This document shows positions 34,102-43,132 of a stretch of DNA of 64,000 nt, piece by piece; position 1 is the first letter of the stretch; every line of letters begins with the position of its first letter. Both the position numbers and the translations under genes were made by a program. The DNA is from Terriglobia bacterium (GTDB taxonomy: Bacteria > Acidobacteriota > Terriglobia > Terriglobales > Acidobacteriaceae): contig JAIQEU010000004.1 of NCBI GenBank assembly GCA_020073665.1, forward strand, positions 310,001-374,000, written 5' to 3'. The notes below the pieces were generated by a model. That model had not been told where the DNA came from. It saw only the letters and a program-made list of their open reading frames with translations, and made no database searches.

Positions 34102-34411
34102 TCAGCACATCGGCACCCGCCGACTCTAATCGTAGAATCCGCGCAACTCGGCCGTGGTGGCTCGATTCCAGTGAATGACCTGTGGTCATATCTGGCTTCT
34201 TAGGTCCATTTCCGCGCCAAAAACGATGCAACGAGGTACGAAAAGGTTGCATTTCTAGTAGCGCCCGCAGTAAGATGAATTGTGGACGCAGCAGTAAGCG
34301 TTCAATCTCGTCGCAGTACTGCCCTTTCTTCCAGGTTCAATGCCGTAACCAACTGTCGCGGATACCGATGGCGAGCAGTCTTGCCTCGGATCAGGTTCGG
34401 AGAGACCTACT
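34102..34411. other. 310-base intergenic leader with one clear hairpin
   Basis: No gene is visible. The perfect stem ATGCAAC/GTTGCAT (34226-34232 and 34246-34252) encloses a purine-rich loop and is followed by TTTC. The region lies before the GvpL/F-like gene, so it may be its promoter and leader. I compared it with cyclic-di-GMP and other riboswitch cores and found no match. Confidence 0.4.
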
Positions 34412-35161
34412 ATGGCGTGGTACGCTTATTGCCTCACTGAGCCCCAAAATCTGACCACCAATGGTACACGAGCCCGCCGTCCTTCCCTGCTTGAGGGGAT
34501 TCAAGGGGTTAACGGTGCTCCGGTGCTCAACTATCCCAGTGGCGAATTCGCAGTTGTGGTCAGCGAATATGACCGGAATACCAGCCGAATGGATGAGAAG
34601 ACGGTTTTGGAGCATGCGCGAGTGGTGAGCGTGTGTTTCCGGAACGGTACGGTTCTTCCTTTCCGTTTTGGAACTATCTTCGATACCGATGAGGCTTTGC
34701 GCCAGGCGGTGCGTGCCAACCGCCGAGCCTTCGGGCAAAGCGTGGACAGACTGCGCGGCAAAGCCGAGATGCACCTGAAAGTTCTGATCCGCGACGGCTC
34801 GTTGCGTGATGCCTTGGCTGACATGCCACTGCCTGACACCGTTGGCGGCGAGTATCTATCGAGGCTGCGGGAAAAGGCCTCCAAGGATCGCGAACGGCAA
34901 ACCAAGGCCCGGGCGCTTTCCGTCCAGGTACACAAGCTGTTCAACCCGCTGGAGGAAGAAGTCAGTTGCAAGCGGGTGGCAGCGGATGGGATGCTGATCG
35001 ACATCGCCCATCTGATCGACTCCAAGTCGGTCGAAAAATACCAGAACCGCTATACCAGCGCTGCCAAGCAGTTGAAGAACTGCGAATTGGTGCTGAGCGG
35101 CCCTTGGCCACCCTATCATTTCCTGCCCGGCAAGCTACGCACCGTGGCCGGTAACTCCTAA
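34412..35161 (+). CDS. GvpL/GvpF-family protein without other gas vesicle genes
   Basis: A 249-residue protein matching the GvpL/GvpF family end to end. It has the opening YAYCL (4-8), the VLEHARVVSVCF helix and the diagnostic VLPFRFGTIF (81-90). GKAEMHLKV near 119 and the C-terminal SGPWPPYHF (229-237) complete the pattern. In gas-vesicle clusters GvpF/L is an accessory assembly protein that binds the shell protein GvpA. No gvpA, gvpN, gvpK or other gvp gene occurs in this window, so the role here is unknown. The gene stands alone, with non-coding DNA on both sides. Confidence 0.87.
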   Translation: MAWYAYCLTEPQNLTTNGTRARRPSLLEGIQGVNGAPVLNYPSGEFAVVVSEYDRNTSRMDEKTVLEHARVVSVCFRNGTVLPFRFGTIFDTDEALRQAVRANRRAFGQSVDRLRGKAEMHLKVLIRDGSLRDALADMPLPDTVGGEYLSRLREKASKDRERQTKARALSVQVHKLFNPLEEEVSCKRVAADGMLIDIAHLIDSKSVEKYQNRYTSAAKQLKNCELVLSGPWPPYHFLPGKLRTVAGNS

Positions 35162-35372
35162 GAATCAGACTCGGACCTCACACCTCGGACTTCTGCCTTC
35201 GGGCCAGAAGCCTGGGGTTGGCGGGTGCGGAACCCGGTTTTTGGAGCAGCGGGCTGCAGCGAATGTGCAGCAATGTGCATTCCTTTGCCCCTGTCCGAGT
35301 CCGCCAGAGTTTTGGCATTGAGACAATTGATTTTCTCTAAGTACAGCCCCACGAATTACTTACGGTCACATC

Positions 35373-35390
35373 GTCACAAGGTCTTGTGAC
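35373..35390. promoter_or_regulatory. perfect 18-bp palindrome GTCACAAG-GT-CTTGTGAC
   Basis: Two fully complementary 8-base arms surround GT. It lies in the 546-base gap after the GvpL/F-like gene with no repeat partner seen in the window. It could be a dimeric regulator's operator or a hairpin in RNA. No gene start is close by. Confidence 0.4.
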
Positions 35391-35430
35391 GCGAGCCTTT
35401 GGCGCGGCAAATGCTCCATCACGGGGTAAG

Positions 35431-35604
35431 AAAAGAGGCCGCTGACGAAGGACAGACTATGACCTTCTCTCTTCCAATGTTCTCGACATTTCTCGCTGAG
35501 CCGTTTCGATTGGCGAAGCGGCGCCTTGCATCGCCTTCCCTGACTTTCCCACCTTACCCTTACCCTCGCCTCTTTTGATTAAGTGGCCCCAGCAATGGGG
35601 CCGC
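35431..35604 (+). other. possible structured RNA ending in a terminator-like hairpin
   Basis: The gap 35162-35707 has no convincing coding frame. AAAAGAGGC (35431-35439) can pair with GCCTCTTTT (35568-35576), closing a domain of about 145 bases. That is followed at once by the hairpin GTGGCCCC-AGCAAT-GGGGCCGC (35583-35604) and a TTCTTT tract. This layout suits a small RNA with its own terminator, but the inside of the domain pairs only partly and the U-tract is poor. Closer to 35161-35260 there are short GGACTTCTG-type repeat fragments. Confidence 0.3.
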
Positions 35605-35707
35605 TTCTTTCTCTTCTTCTCACCGCCAGCTGCCATGGGAAGCACAATCATCAATGCCTTCGAACAAAAACTGTAGCCGAAACTGGTGCGCGAAGGTCTA
35701 ATAGCAC

Positions 35708-37168
35708 ATGCGCTTCCCCGTGGGTTTTGTGTTCTTTAGAATTTTGTTGTCCGCCACCTTCCTCACCGCCCAGCAGCCCAAGCCTCAGCCCCCAGCCGGA
35801 TACGGCACTGCCGTGGAACAGCCCGCACCGCCGCTGCCGGCGCCGCTGGCTCACGAGCTGGCGACTCTGCGCGACGCCGCCTTGACCGACGACTACGCCT
35901 ACCAGCAACTGGCTCACATTACCGAGAACATCGGTCCCCGTCCGGCTGGATCTCCGCAGGCTGAGGCGGCCGTGCACTACGTCGCCGACGAACTGCGTAG
36001 GCTCGGACTCGAGGTCAAGCTGGAAGAGGTCAAGGTCAGGCAGTGGCACCGGGGAGCCGAGCAAGCTGAACTGGTGGAATACCCGGGTCAGGTCAAAGGA
36101 ACTACCCAGAAAATCGTGCTCACGGCTCTCGGCGGCAACACACCCACCCCCGCCGATGGCCTCACCGCAGAAGTGGTCGTGGTCAACAGCTTTGACGAAC
36201 TGAAGGCTTTGGGGCGGTCGGCCGTCGCGGGAAAAATTGTGCTGTTCAACGTCGCCTTCGACAAGCAAAAGGCCGCCGCTGGGCTCTGGGGTGAGGCCTA
36301 CGGCGAAGCCGTGGAGTACCGGGGCCGAGGAGCCAAAGCCGCCGCCGATCTGGGCGCCGCAGCATCTATTGTTCGATCAGTCGGCGGCGCGGATTATCGT
36401 ATCCCGCACACCGGATGGAACCTGCCCGCCGGAATTCCTGCCGGAGCAGTCACCAGTGAAGACGCCGACCTCATCGCGCACCTCGCCGCGCAAGGTCGTG
36501 TGCGCATGCACCTGATTCTGGCCTCGCAGAACCTCCCCGAAGTCATCAGCTACAACGTCATCGGAGACCTGAAGGGATCCGAACATCCCGAGCAGGTAGT
36601 GATCGTCTCCGGACATCTCGATTCCTGGGACCTGGGCACTGGCGCCATCGATGACGGAGCCGGTATCGTGGTCGCGATGGAGACCGCTCAGTTACTGCAG
36701 CAGTTGCATCTGCACCCGAAACGTACGCTGCGAGTGATCGCATGGATGGACGAAGAAAACGGCGGCCGAGGCCACGACGCCTACGCCAAAGATTACGCCG
36801 GCGATACTGGCAACCACGTGGCTGCCATCGAAAGCGACCTTGGCGCGGGGCATCCGCTTGGCTTTGATGTGAACCTTAGCCAGGCGGCTTTGTTGCAGTT
36901 GAGGCCAGTACAAGACATTCTGGCATCGTTCGGCGCAAACGCAGTCCGATCCATTCCCTTCAGCCCCGGCGCCGACATTGAGCCGCTGGGAAAAGCTGGC
37001 GTACCGACATTGGGCGTCATGCAGGATGGGCGCACCTACTTCAACTACCATCACACGCCCGCTGACACACTAGACAAAGTTGTACCGCGGGAGCTTCGCG
37101 AAAACGCCGCGGCATTGGCGGTGATGGGCTACGCTTTGGCAAGCCTGCCGGAACCGTTGCCGCGCTGA
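35708..37168 (+). CDS. secreted M28-family zinc aminopeptidase
   Basis: A 486-residue protein with a signal peptide (1-21). The M28 zinc ligands are recognisable: H in SGHLDSWD, D in GAIDDGAG, E in MDEENG, D in ESDLGAG and H in YHHTPADT. A PA-type insert lies before the catalytic half (about 130-260). It probably trims N-terminal residues from peptides outside the cytoplasm, like plasma glutamate carboxypeptidase relatives. The ATG at 35708 has a modest ribosome-binding site. The C-terminus ends soon after the catalytic domain. Confidence 0.9.
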   Translation: MRFPVGFVFFRILLSATFLTAQQPKPQPPAGYGTAVEQPAPPLPAPLAHELATLRDAALTDDYAYQQLAHITENIGPRPAGSPQAEAAVHYVADELRRLGLEVKLEEVKVRQWHRGAEQAELVEYPGQVKGTTQKIVLTALGGNTPTPADGLTAEVVVVNSFDELKALGRSAVAGKIVLFNVAFDKQKAAAGLWGEAYGEAVEYRGRGAKAAADLGAAASIVRSVGGADYRIPHTGWNLPAGIPAGAVTSEDADLIAHLAAQGRVRMHLILASQNLPEVISYNVIGDLKGSEHPEQVVIVSGHLDSWDLGTGAIDDGAGIVVAMETAQLLQQLHLHPKRTLRVIAWMDEENGGRGHDAYAKDYAGDTGNHVAAIESDLGAGHPLGFDVNLSQAALLQLRPVQDILASFGANAVRSIPFSPGADIEPLGKAGVPTLGVMQDGRTYFNYHHTPADTLDKVVPRELRENAAALAVMGYALASLPEPLPR

Positions 37169-37241
37169 GTATATCGAGGCCACCCCGGTACAGATCGCTG
37201 TACAATCCTGCCTGCTCGAGATACGAGCGCGGGATTTCCGC

Positions 37242-38033
37242 ATGAAACGCGCCCTGCTCATCGGAGTTCTGTTGTTCCTTTGCGGCGTCGTTCTGTTCGC
37301 TCAGGACACTCCTGCACCGACCAAGCCGACGCCGGAGCCTCCCGTCTCCACGGAGCAAAAGCAAGGGAGTCTGCCCATCGATGTACTCAGCGACACTCAG
37401 GGAGTAGATTTTAGGCCCTACCTGCGGTCTGTTGTCCTACCCACTGTACGCGAAAACTGGTACGCTCTCGTTCCCGACGAAGCACGTGCTCCGATATCCA
37501 AGAAAGGCAACGTGACAATTGAGTTCGCTATTCACAAGGACGGCAGGGTGAGGGGCATGCGTTTCGTCGAAAGTTCCGGTGATGTCGCGATGGATCGAGC
37601 TGCGTATGGCGGAATTTCTGCAAGCAATCCCTTCCCGCCATTGCCCGATAAGTTCCAAGGCGAGTACCTCGCCTTGCGATTCCACTTTTATTACAACCCA
37701 GACAAGAGCAGCCCTCCCGACCTGGAGACAAAAGATTCTCCGAAACAGGGAGTAACTGTTAGCCTTTTCCCTCACGGCAAGGTCGTAGTTCCAGTCGGAG
37801 GGTCGCAGACGTTTAAAGCTACGGTGACCGGAACTGCGAATACTGTTTTAGAGTGGCGCGTCGAGGGATTGTGCACAGATGTTGCCTGTGGCACTGTAGA
37901 CGATGGCGTCTACGTCGCCCCGAAAGCTCCGCCCAGCCCGCCATGGGTCAGGGTGACCGTCAGTTCCGTAACAGACCCTTCTGCTCGGGCTTCGGCAATG
38001 ATCCACATCCTGCAGCCTGGATCACTCCACTAG
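37242..38033 (+). CDS. secreted protein with TonB C-terminal-like domain and Ig-like tail
   Basis: A 263-residue protein with a signal peptide (1-20, ending LFAQ). Residues 55-145 (YLRSVVLPTVRENWYALV, KGNVTIEFAIHKDGRVRGM) match the TonB C-terminal fold, but there is no membrane anchor or Pro-rich spanning region. Residues 165-255 (VSLFPHGKVVVPVGGSQTF, LEWRVEG) look like an Ig-like or BACON-like beta domain. It may be a periplasmic adaptor; a true energy-transducing role is unlikely without an anchor. It follows the M28 gene by 73 bases. Confidence 0.72.
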   Translation: MKRALLIGVLLFLCGVVLFAQDTPAPTKPTPEPPVSTEQKQGSLPIDVLSDTQGVDFRPYLRSVVLPTVRENWYALVPDEARAPISKKGNVTIEFAIHKDGRVRGMRFVESSGDVAMDRAAYGGISASNPFPPLPDKFQGEYLALRFHFYYNPDKSSPPDLETKDSPKQGVTVSLFPHGKVVVPVGGSQTFKATVTGTANTVLEWRVEGLCTDVACGTVDDGVYVAPKAPPSPPWVRVTVSSVTDPSARASAMIHILQPGSLH

Positions 38034-38194
38034 CTTTGGCCCATTTTGGGAAGCCTTCCCGCGGCATTCGGGGGCGGCATTGCATCCGGTACCGCAGTTG
38101 ACGCATCTCATTTTGGGCGCATATCATCTATGTTTGCCCTCACGGGAAGGAAGCAATAAGGGGAAGCGGCGTTTGGGCCGCGACGCTATCATCC

Positions 38195-38563
38195 ATGGAT
38201 AAAAAGAAGCTGGACGCATTCAAGAAAAGACTGGAAACGCGGCAAGTGGAACTGCGCCGCATGGTTGTTCGCACCGAGCAGGATGGCCGCACTGCCGATG
38301 ACGAGGCCACGCAGGACATCGCCGACCGGGCGGCCAGCTCTTACAACAAGGAGTTCCTCTTTCACCAAAGCAACAACGACCGCCAACTACTGGCCATGGT
38401 GGAAAGCGCGCTGGATCGCATCCGCGAAGGCAGCTTCGGGGAATGCATTTCCTGCGGTAAAGAAATCAACGCCAAGCGCCTGGAAGCTGTGCCCTGGACG
38501 CGGCACTGCATCGAGTGCCAGGAGAAGCTGGAACAAGGTATGTTGGAAGAGACCCAGAAATAA
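38195..38563 (+). CDS. DksA/TraR-family zinc-finger protein
   Basis: A 122-residue protein with a long N-terminal coiled coil (1-80) and a C-terminal four-cysteine zinc finger (CISCGKEINAKRLEAVPW, then CIEC). DksA-type proteins enter the RNA polymerase secondary channel and, with ppGpp, retune promoters. The tip residues expected of a coiled-coil loop (DDEATQDIAD) are acidic as in DksA. A good terminator follows 24 bases after the stop. Confidence 0.9.
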   Translation: MDKKKLDAFKKRLETRQVELRRMVVRTEQDGRTADDEATQDIADRAASSYNKEFLFHQSNNDRQLLAMVESALDRIREGSFGECISCGKEINAKRLEAVPWTRHCIECQEKLEQGMLEETQK

Positions 38564-38586
38564 TCGCCGATATTGCACCAGCACAC

Positions 38587-38615
38587 GCCGCCGGAAATCT
38601 GGCGGCTTTTGTTTT
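38587..38615 (+). terminator. rho-independent terminator of the DksA-type gene
   Basis: A 6-bp GC stem (GCCGCC/GGCGGC), an 8-base loop and TTTTGTTTT. It is placed 24 bases after the stop codon. Confidence 0.85.
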
Positions 38616-38743
38616 GCTGGCAGATGGAGGAGCCGGCCGGCTGCGCGACGGGGAACGCGAGCCCGGGCTTTGACGCTGCGGATTTTCGCCTGTTAGACTG
38701 AATGATTGTCAGCCCTCCATCGTCCTGATTAGAAGGGAAGTTC

Positions 38744-39469
38744 GTGCGCGCAGAAACCCGTCGTAGCCTGAAGCAAGACCAGTTCAGCCGCGTCACTCTT
38801 GACGCCGCCGAAAACGCCGTCCACTGGACCGTAGAACACCAGTCCAAGCTCATTGTCGCCGCCATTGTGGTCGTGGTGGTGCTGGCGGCCGTGCTCGGAG
38901 GCTGGTACTACCTGGGCCAGCAAGACCAGAAAGCCAGCGTGGAACTGAGCCAGGCTATCCGTACCCTGGAAACGCCGCTGCGCCCGGAAGGAATGCCGGC
39001 GCAACCGGACTCTCCCAGCTTCGCCTCCGCCAAGGAGCGCGCCACCGCAGCTCACCAGCAGTTCCAGGCGATTTTCGACAAATACTCGCACACCCATTCG
39101 GGCGACATTGCCCGCTACTTTCTCGGCTTGACCTCCGCCGATCTGGGTGACAACGCCGCAGCCGAGCGTGAACTCAGGGCCGTGGCTTCGCTGCACAACG
39201 ATGACCTCTCGGCGCTCGCCAGGTTTGCGCTGGCTTCGGTGTATCGCAATACCAATCGCAACCGTGAAGCCGTTGACCTGTACAAGAAACTCATCGACAA
39301 GCCGGCTACCACCGTGAGCAAGGTGAGCGCGCAATTGGAACTGGCAGCCACCTACCAGGCGGACCAGCAACCGCTCGAGGCTAAACGGATTTACGAGCAG
39401 GTGCAGAAGGAAAACCCCAACAGCGAAGCGGCCCAACTGGCGGCATCGAAACTCCAGGAAATCAAGTAG
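38744..39469 (+). CDS. membrane-anchored TPR protein (YfgM-like, TPR_21)
   Basis: A GTG start preceded by GAAGGGAAG. A single membrane helix (36-58, LIVAAIVVVVVLAAVLGG) is followed by a periplasmic region with about three TPR units (residues 100-235: FSQAIF-type helices, ARYFLGLTSADLGDNAAAE, ARFALASVYRNTNRNREAV, QLELAATYQADQQPLEAKR). The topology is that of YfgM, an ancillary subunit of the SecYEG translocon. The DksA-type gene lies upstream with a terminator between. Confidence 0.82.
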   Translation: MRAETRRSLKQDQFSRVTLDAAENAVHWTVEHQSKLIVAAIVVVVVLAAVLGGWYYLGQQDQKASVELSQAIRTLETPLRPEGMPAQPDSPSFASAKERATAAHQQFQAIFDKYSHTHSGDIARYFLGLTSADLGDNAAAERELRAVASLHNDDLSALARFALASVYRNTNRNREAVDLYKKLIDKPATTVSKVSAQLELAATYQADQQPLEAKRIYEQVQKENPNSEAAQLAASKLQEIK

Positions 39470-39487
39470 GAAAGCAGCAGACCGTAG

Positions 39488-40624
39488 TCAGTCGCCGGCC
39501 TGCGGTTCCCCGAACAGTTTCGTCCAATCTTTCGCGTCTGCGGGCGGGATCTCCGCTACTTTCAGGTTCGCCTCGACGTGCTGTCGGTTGCCCATCCCGA
39601 TCAACGAAGTCGCAAGTCCCGAGGCGGAACGAGAAAACTGAATCGCCGTGTGGGCGTCGCCGGTCGTCCCCAGAACGCGTCCCAAGGAATCCGGCAGGTC
39701 GTGCGTCAACTTCCCCTGGTACAGAGTAGCGCTGCCAACGACGGCAATTCCCAGGGCCGTGCCCGCATCCAGCAACGACAGCCGTTTCTTGCCCCATACC
39801 TGGTTCACCAGAACGTAAGCTTCCGGCATGGCCAGGTTAAAGGGGAGTTGCACGAAGCGAAAATGGTGTTGCTCGCCGCCCACCTCGCGCGCCAGTTCTG
39901 CCACCTCAAACAGGTTCACGTAGCCGCGGTCAGTTTCAGCTACCCGAAACGCGTTCCAGGTGGCCATCCCGTAATAGCACAGCGTGCCGGCTTTCACCTG
40001 GTTCTCCAGCATGGCGAAAGCACTCTTCAAGCGAGTGTGAAAGACCTCACGGGAGACGTCGGCCAGTTGTGACTCCGGGTTGTGCACATAGAAGACGTCG
40101 ATTGTTTCCAACCCAAGGTTCTTGCGCGAACGCTCGATCTGGTTTTCCAGATAGCCCGGCGCCATACAGTGCATCCCGCCCGCAAGCTCCTTGGGATCGA
40201 GTACGCCAGGCTCGACATACTCCCGCATGAAGTAGCCGCGAGGATCGGCCGGCATGCTGCCGTCGAACGATAAATAGCCGGCCTTGGTGCAGACAAGTAC
40301 TTCGTTGCGGTTGAGTTCCCCCGATCTTGAGAGTTCGGCGAGCGCCGCCCCGATGTTGCGCTCCGAACGCTGGTGGCGGTAGTTGATGGCCGTGTCCAGC
40401 ACATTGACGCCGGAGCGTACGGCCTGAACGATCGCCTCGACATAGGCTTGATCGGCGTCATCGTCGGGCTCGCCGAGATAGGTTCCCAACCCGATCGAAG
40501 ACAACCAGAGCTCGCCGGCATCAGGAACCTGCCCAATACGGCGGAAGTGCCCCGCCCGGTGGAGTTGTGGGAAGCGATCGCTGAAGCGGGCCGTGCCGGC
40601 GGGGGTGGCGTGTCCGGGGAGCAT
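39488..40624 (-). CDS. aldo/keto reductase
   Basis: The ATG at 40624 gives 378 residues; a longer frame begins at a GTG (40696). The catalytic tetrad is D77, Y82 (VLDTAINYRHQRSE), K114 (VLVCTKAG) and H181 (FYVHNPE). The enzyme reduces carbonyls with NADPH. A long extension after the barrel (from about 330) and the YYGMATWNAFRV segment suggest a subgroup different from E. coli YajO. No Shine-Dalgarno is obvious at either start. It is convergent with the TPR gene (18 bases between). Confidence 0.83.
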   Translation of the reverse strand: MLPGHATPAGTARFSDRFPQLHRAGHFRRIGQVPDAGELWLSSIGLGTYLGEPDDDADQAYVEAIVQAVRSGVNVLDTAINYRHQRSERNIGAALAELSRSGELNRNEVLVCTKAGYLSFDGSMPADPRGYFMREYVEPGVLDPKELAGGMHCMAPGYLENQIERSRKNLGLETIDVFYVHNPESQLADVSREVFHTRLKSAFAMLENQVKAGTLCYYGMATWNAFRVAETDRGYVNLFEVAELAREVGGEQHHFRFVQLPFNLAMPEAYVLVNQVWGKKRLSLLDAGTALGIAVVGSATLYQGKLTHDLPDSLGRVLGTTGDAHTAIQFSRSASGLATSLIGMGNRQHVEANLKVAEIPPADAKDWTKLFGEPQAGD

Positions 40625-40890
40625 GGGGGAAGTGTAGCAGCCAGCGCTGCCAGCCGACCCCGCGGTGGTGAGACCGAACCTCAGCCCATGACACACTGAC
40701 GATGGGGGTGGAGTAGGGAAGCCCTGCGGTGACTTTCTTTGCTGGCGTCCTTGTCAGAGCGGCTAGCGATCTTGCCGCCTCGGCTCCCGCCCTTTATTAC
40801 CTCCGTAATTCGCAATCTGACTTTGTTATCTGATTGGCTCCAGTGTTCCGGGACAATCTTTGTGGCGTGTATTTCCGCCACCGGAGTCCA

Positions 40891-42699
40891 ATGCGCTCGA
40901 TTGTTTATACCTACGCGTGCCTTGCGGTATGCCTTTTTCCCAGTCTTGCAGCGCTCGGCCAGCAGGTCAGTTCACCGACGCCGGTTACGGTGACCTCACC
41001 CAGCCCAGCTGCAATCAGCCCGGCCACGGAGCAAAACCAGAGCCTGGCCGACGTTGCACGCAAGCTGCGATCCAACAAGCCGGTTGAAGTCAAGATGTCG
41101 GCCGAAGATGCCAAGGAACTGTTTCGCTCGGTCGACAAGATTTTCGCCTTCGCCAGCCAGGACACAGGATTCCCCCAGCGCTCCGTGGTAAAGCGTCAGC
41201 TGATTAGCCAGAGCGACGTCGAGAACTTAACCCGCGAACGCCTGGCAAAGGTGGATTTTGTTCACAAGTTCGAACGCACCGAAATGACGATGAAGAAGTT
41301 TGGGTTCCTGCCAAGAGACTTCAAGATGGAGGAATTTGCGGTCAAGTCGAACGGGCAGAACATTGCGGCCTTTTATGATGAAGAAACCAAGAGCATCTCA
41401 ATGCTCAACTGGATTCCTCTCGAGCAGCAACGCCCGATCCTGGCGCACGAACTGACGCACGCCCTGCAGGACCAGAACTTTGATCTCAAGAAATGGGCGA
41501 GTGCGGGTCACACCACGAAAAAGCAGCAGCAGGAAAAGGCTACAGACGACGAACACGACGAAGCTTCCACAGTGCGCCGCGCGGTGGTCGAAGGACAAGC
41601 CATGGTGGTTTACATCGATTACCTTCTAGCCCCGTACGGCCGCAACCTGCAGAACACGCCCGGCGTCCTCGCCAGCATGGAGGACGATGCGGTGAAAGCT
41701 GCCGTTGACACGGAACTTCTGCATAACGCGCCCTATGTGCTCCGTGAGACGGGCACCTTCCCTTATCGCGAGGGCCTCATCTTCGAGGGTGAACTTCTGG
41801 CACGGGGAGGCAAGCCGATGGCCTTCGCCGGCGCATTTGCCAAGCCGCCGCGCACCACCCATGAAGTAATCCAGCCGCGAGCGTACCTCGAGGGCGAGAA
41901 ACTGCCGCCACTCCGCATTCCCGATATCGCGCCGCTGCTCGCGCAAAAGTATGAGACCTATGACTCCGGCAGCATCGGGGAACTCGACGTGCGAGCGCTG
42001 CTGGAACAGTACGGCGAGCGAAGAATCGCCCCCGACCTGTCGGCCTCATGGCAGGGTGGAACCTACCTCGCGCTCAGGCGCACTGGCAATGACGCAGCTT
42101 CCAAGCCCGCTACTTCTGACCTGGCACTATTGTATGTTTCACGCTGGAAATCACCGCAAGCCGCGGCACAGTTTGCCCGTATCTATGCGGCCTCCGTGAC
42201 CAGGCGATACCAGAGTGCCACGCCCGCGCCCCCAAGCGCCTGTGCGGGTGCACCCTGTCCCACCTCGGTCACCCAGATCTCTACGGAAGAAGGCCCGGTC
42301 ATCGTGGAGCAATGGCCGGACAACACGGTGATCGTATCCGAGAGTTTCGACGCCGCCACCGCCGCCCAGCTTAGCCAGGCAGTGCGTGAGGGCAATACCT
42401 CAGTGCATGCTCAGGATGAACCGCAGCAGGAACTCGGCTTTCGGCTTTACGATTTGCCGGCGTTCCAGGCTTTTCGGGCGGACATCGCTGCCAGAAGCCT
42501 GGATCGGATTGAAAACTCCAACCGCGCGCTGAGTGCGCCGCCCCCTGCCGATATAACCCCGCCTGCAGCCAAGGGAGCCTGTCGCCCGCATTCGGCCATT
42601 CACATTCCCCTTTTACCCAGTTTCCGCTACCATGTGGGCCTTATCCAAAACCATCGGGGCCAACATGCCAGATTTCACTCTGCAAGTAAACGGCAGTGA
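40891..42699 (+). CDS. secreted zinc metallopeptidase (HExxH)
   Basis: GGAG precedes the ATG at 40891. The 602-residue product has a signal peptide (1-23, ending AALGQ) and one zinc motif, [15 protein letters not shown] (H186-E187-H190). A downstream [19 protein letters not shown] is the likely place of the third ligand. The family is not one I can name with confidence; it resembles uncharacterised acidobacterial peptidases. The last 35 bases overlap the next gene's start at 42665, so the final residues ([17 protein letters not shown]) may be only a read-through tail. It is divergent from the aldo/keto reductase gene. Confidence 0.78.
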   Translation: MRSIVYTYACLAVCLFPSLAALGQQVSSPTPVTVTSPSPAAISPATEQNQSLADVARKLRSNKPVEVKMSAEDAKELFRSVDKIFAFASQDTGFPQRSVVKRQLISQSDVENLTRERLAKVDFVHKFERTEMTMKKFGFLPRDFKMEEFAVKSNGQNIAAFYDEETKSISMLNWIPLEQQRPILAHELTHALQDQNFDLKKWASAGHTTKKQQQEKATDDEHDEASTVRRAVVEGQAMVVYIDYLLAPYGRNLQNTPGVLASMEDDAVKAAVDTELLHNAPYVLRETGTFPYREGLIFEGELLARGGKPMAFAGAFAKPPRTTHEVIQPRAYLEGEKLPPLRIPDIAPLLAQKYETYDSGSIGELDVRALLEQYGERRIAPDLSASWQGGTYLALRRTGNDAASKPATSDLALLYVSRWKSPQAAAQFARIYAASVTRRYQSATPAPPSACAGAPCPTSVTQISTEEGPVIVEQWPDNTVIVSESFDAATAAQLSQAVREGNTSVHAQDEPQQELGFRLYDLPAFQAFRADIAARSLDRIENSNRALSAPPPADITPPAAKGACRPHSAIHIPLLPSFRYHVGLIQNHRGQHARFHSASKRQ

Positions 42700-43132
42700 G
42701 CGGAAAGTCACGGTATCGCCAGACACGCCGCTGTTGTGGGTTTTGCGCGATACCCTGCAGTTGACCGGCACCAAGTTCGGATGCGGGGCAGGATTGTGTG
42801 GGGCCTGCACCGTCCACGTGGACGGAGCCCCGATTCGCTCCTGTTCCACGCCGGTGTCACAGGCTGCAGGCAAGAGCATTACCACCATCGAGGGCCTGTC
42901 GGCCAAGGGACTGCACCCTCTGCAGCAGGCGTGGATCGCGGAGCAGGTGCCGCAATGCGGCTACTGCCAGGCCGGCCAAATCATGGAAGCGGCAGCGTTG
43001 CTGGCCAAGAATCCGCAACCTTCCGACGACCAGATCACCCAGGCCATGGCGGGCAACCTTTGCCGCTGCGGGACCTACGACCGCATCCGGCGCGCCATTC
43101 ATCGCGCCGCGGGCAACGGAGGTGCGCGATGA
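42665..43132 (+). CDS. 2Fe-2S subunit of a molybdenum hydroxylase (IorA-like)
   Basis: A 155-residue protein with two [2Fe-2S] clusters, as in the small subunit of isoquinoline-1-oxidoreductase and related enzymes. The plant-ferredoxin cluster uses C40, C45, C48 and C60 ([18 protein letters not shown]). The second uses C98, C101, C133 and C135 ([20 protein letters not shown]). I chose [10 protein letters not shown] at 42665 rather than 42632. The stop overlaps the next gene by 4 bases, so the two subunits are translated together. Confidence 0.93.
   Translation: MPDFTLQVNGSERKVTVSPDTPLLWVLRDTLQLTGTKFGCGAGLCGACTVHVDGAPIRSCSTPVSQAAGKSITTIEGLSAKGLHPLQQAWIAEQVPQCGYCQAGQIMEAAALLAKNPQPSDDQITQAMAGNLCRCGTYDRIRRAIHRAAGNGGAR

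Noticed and set aside
34200-34411. Possible cyclic-di-GMP-I riboswitch before the GvpL/F-like gene
   Set aside because: GACGCA and GGATACCGATGG fragments are present, but the conserved CAAACC and GCAAAGCC pairs and the overall stem order are missing.
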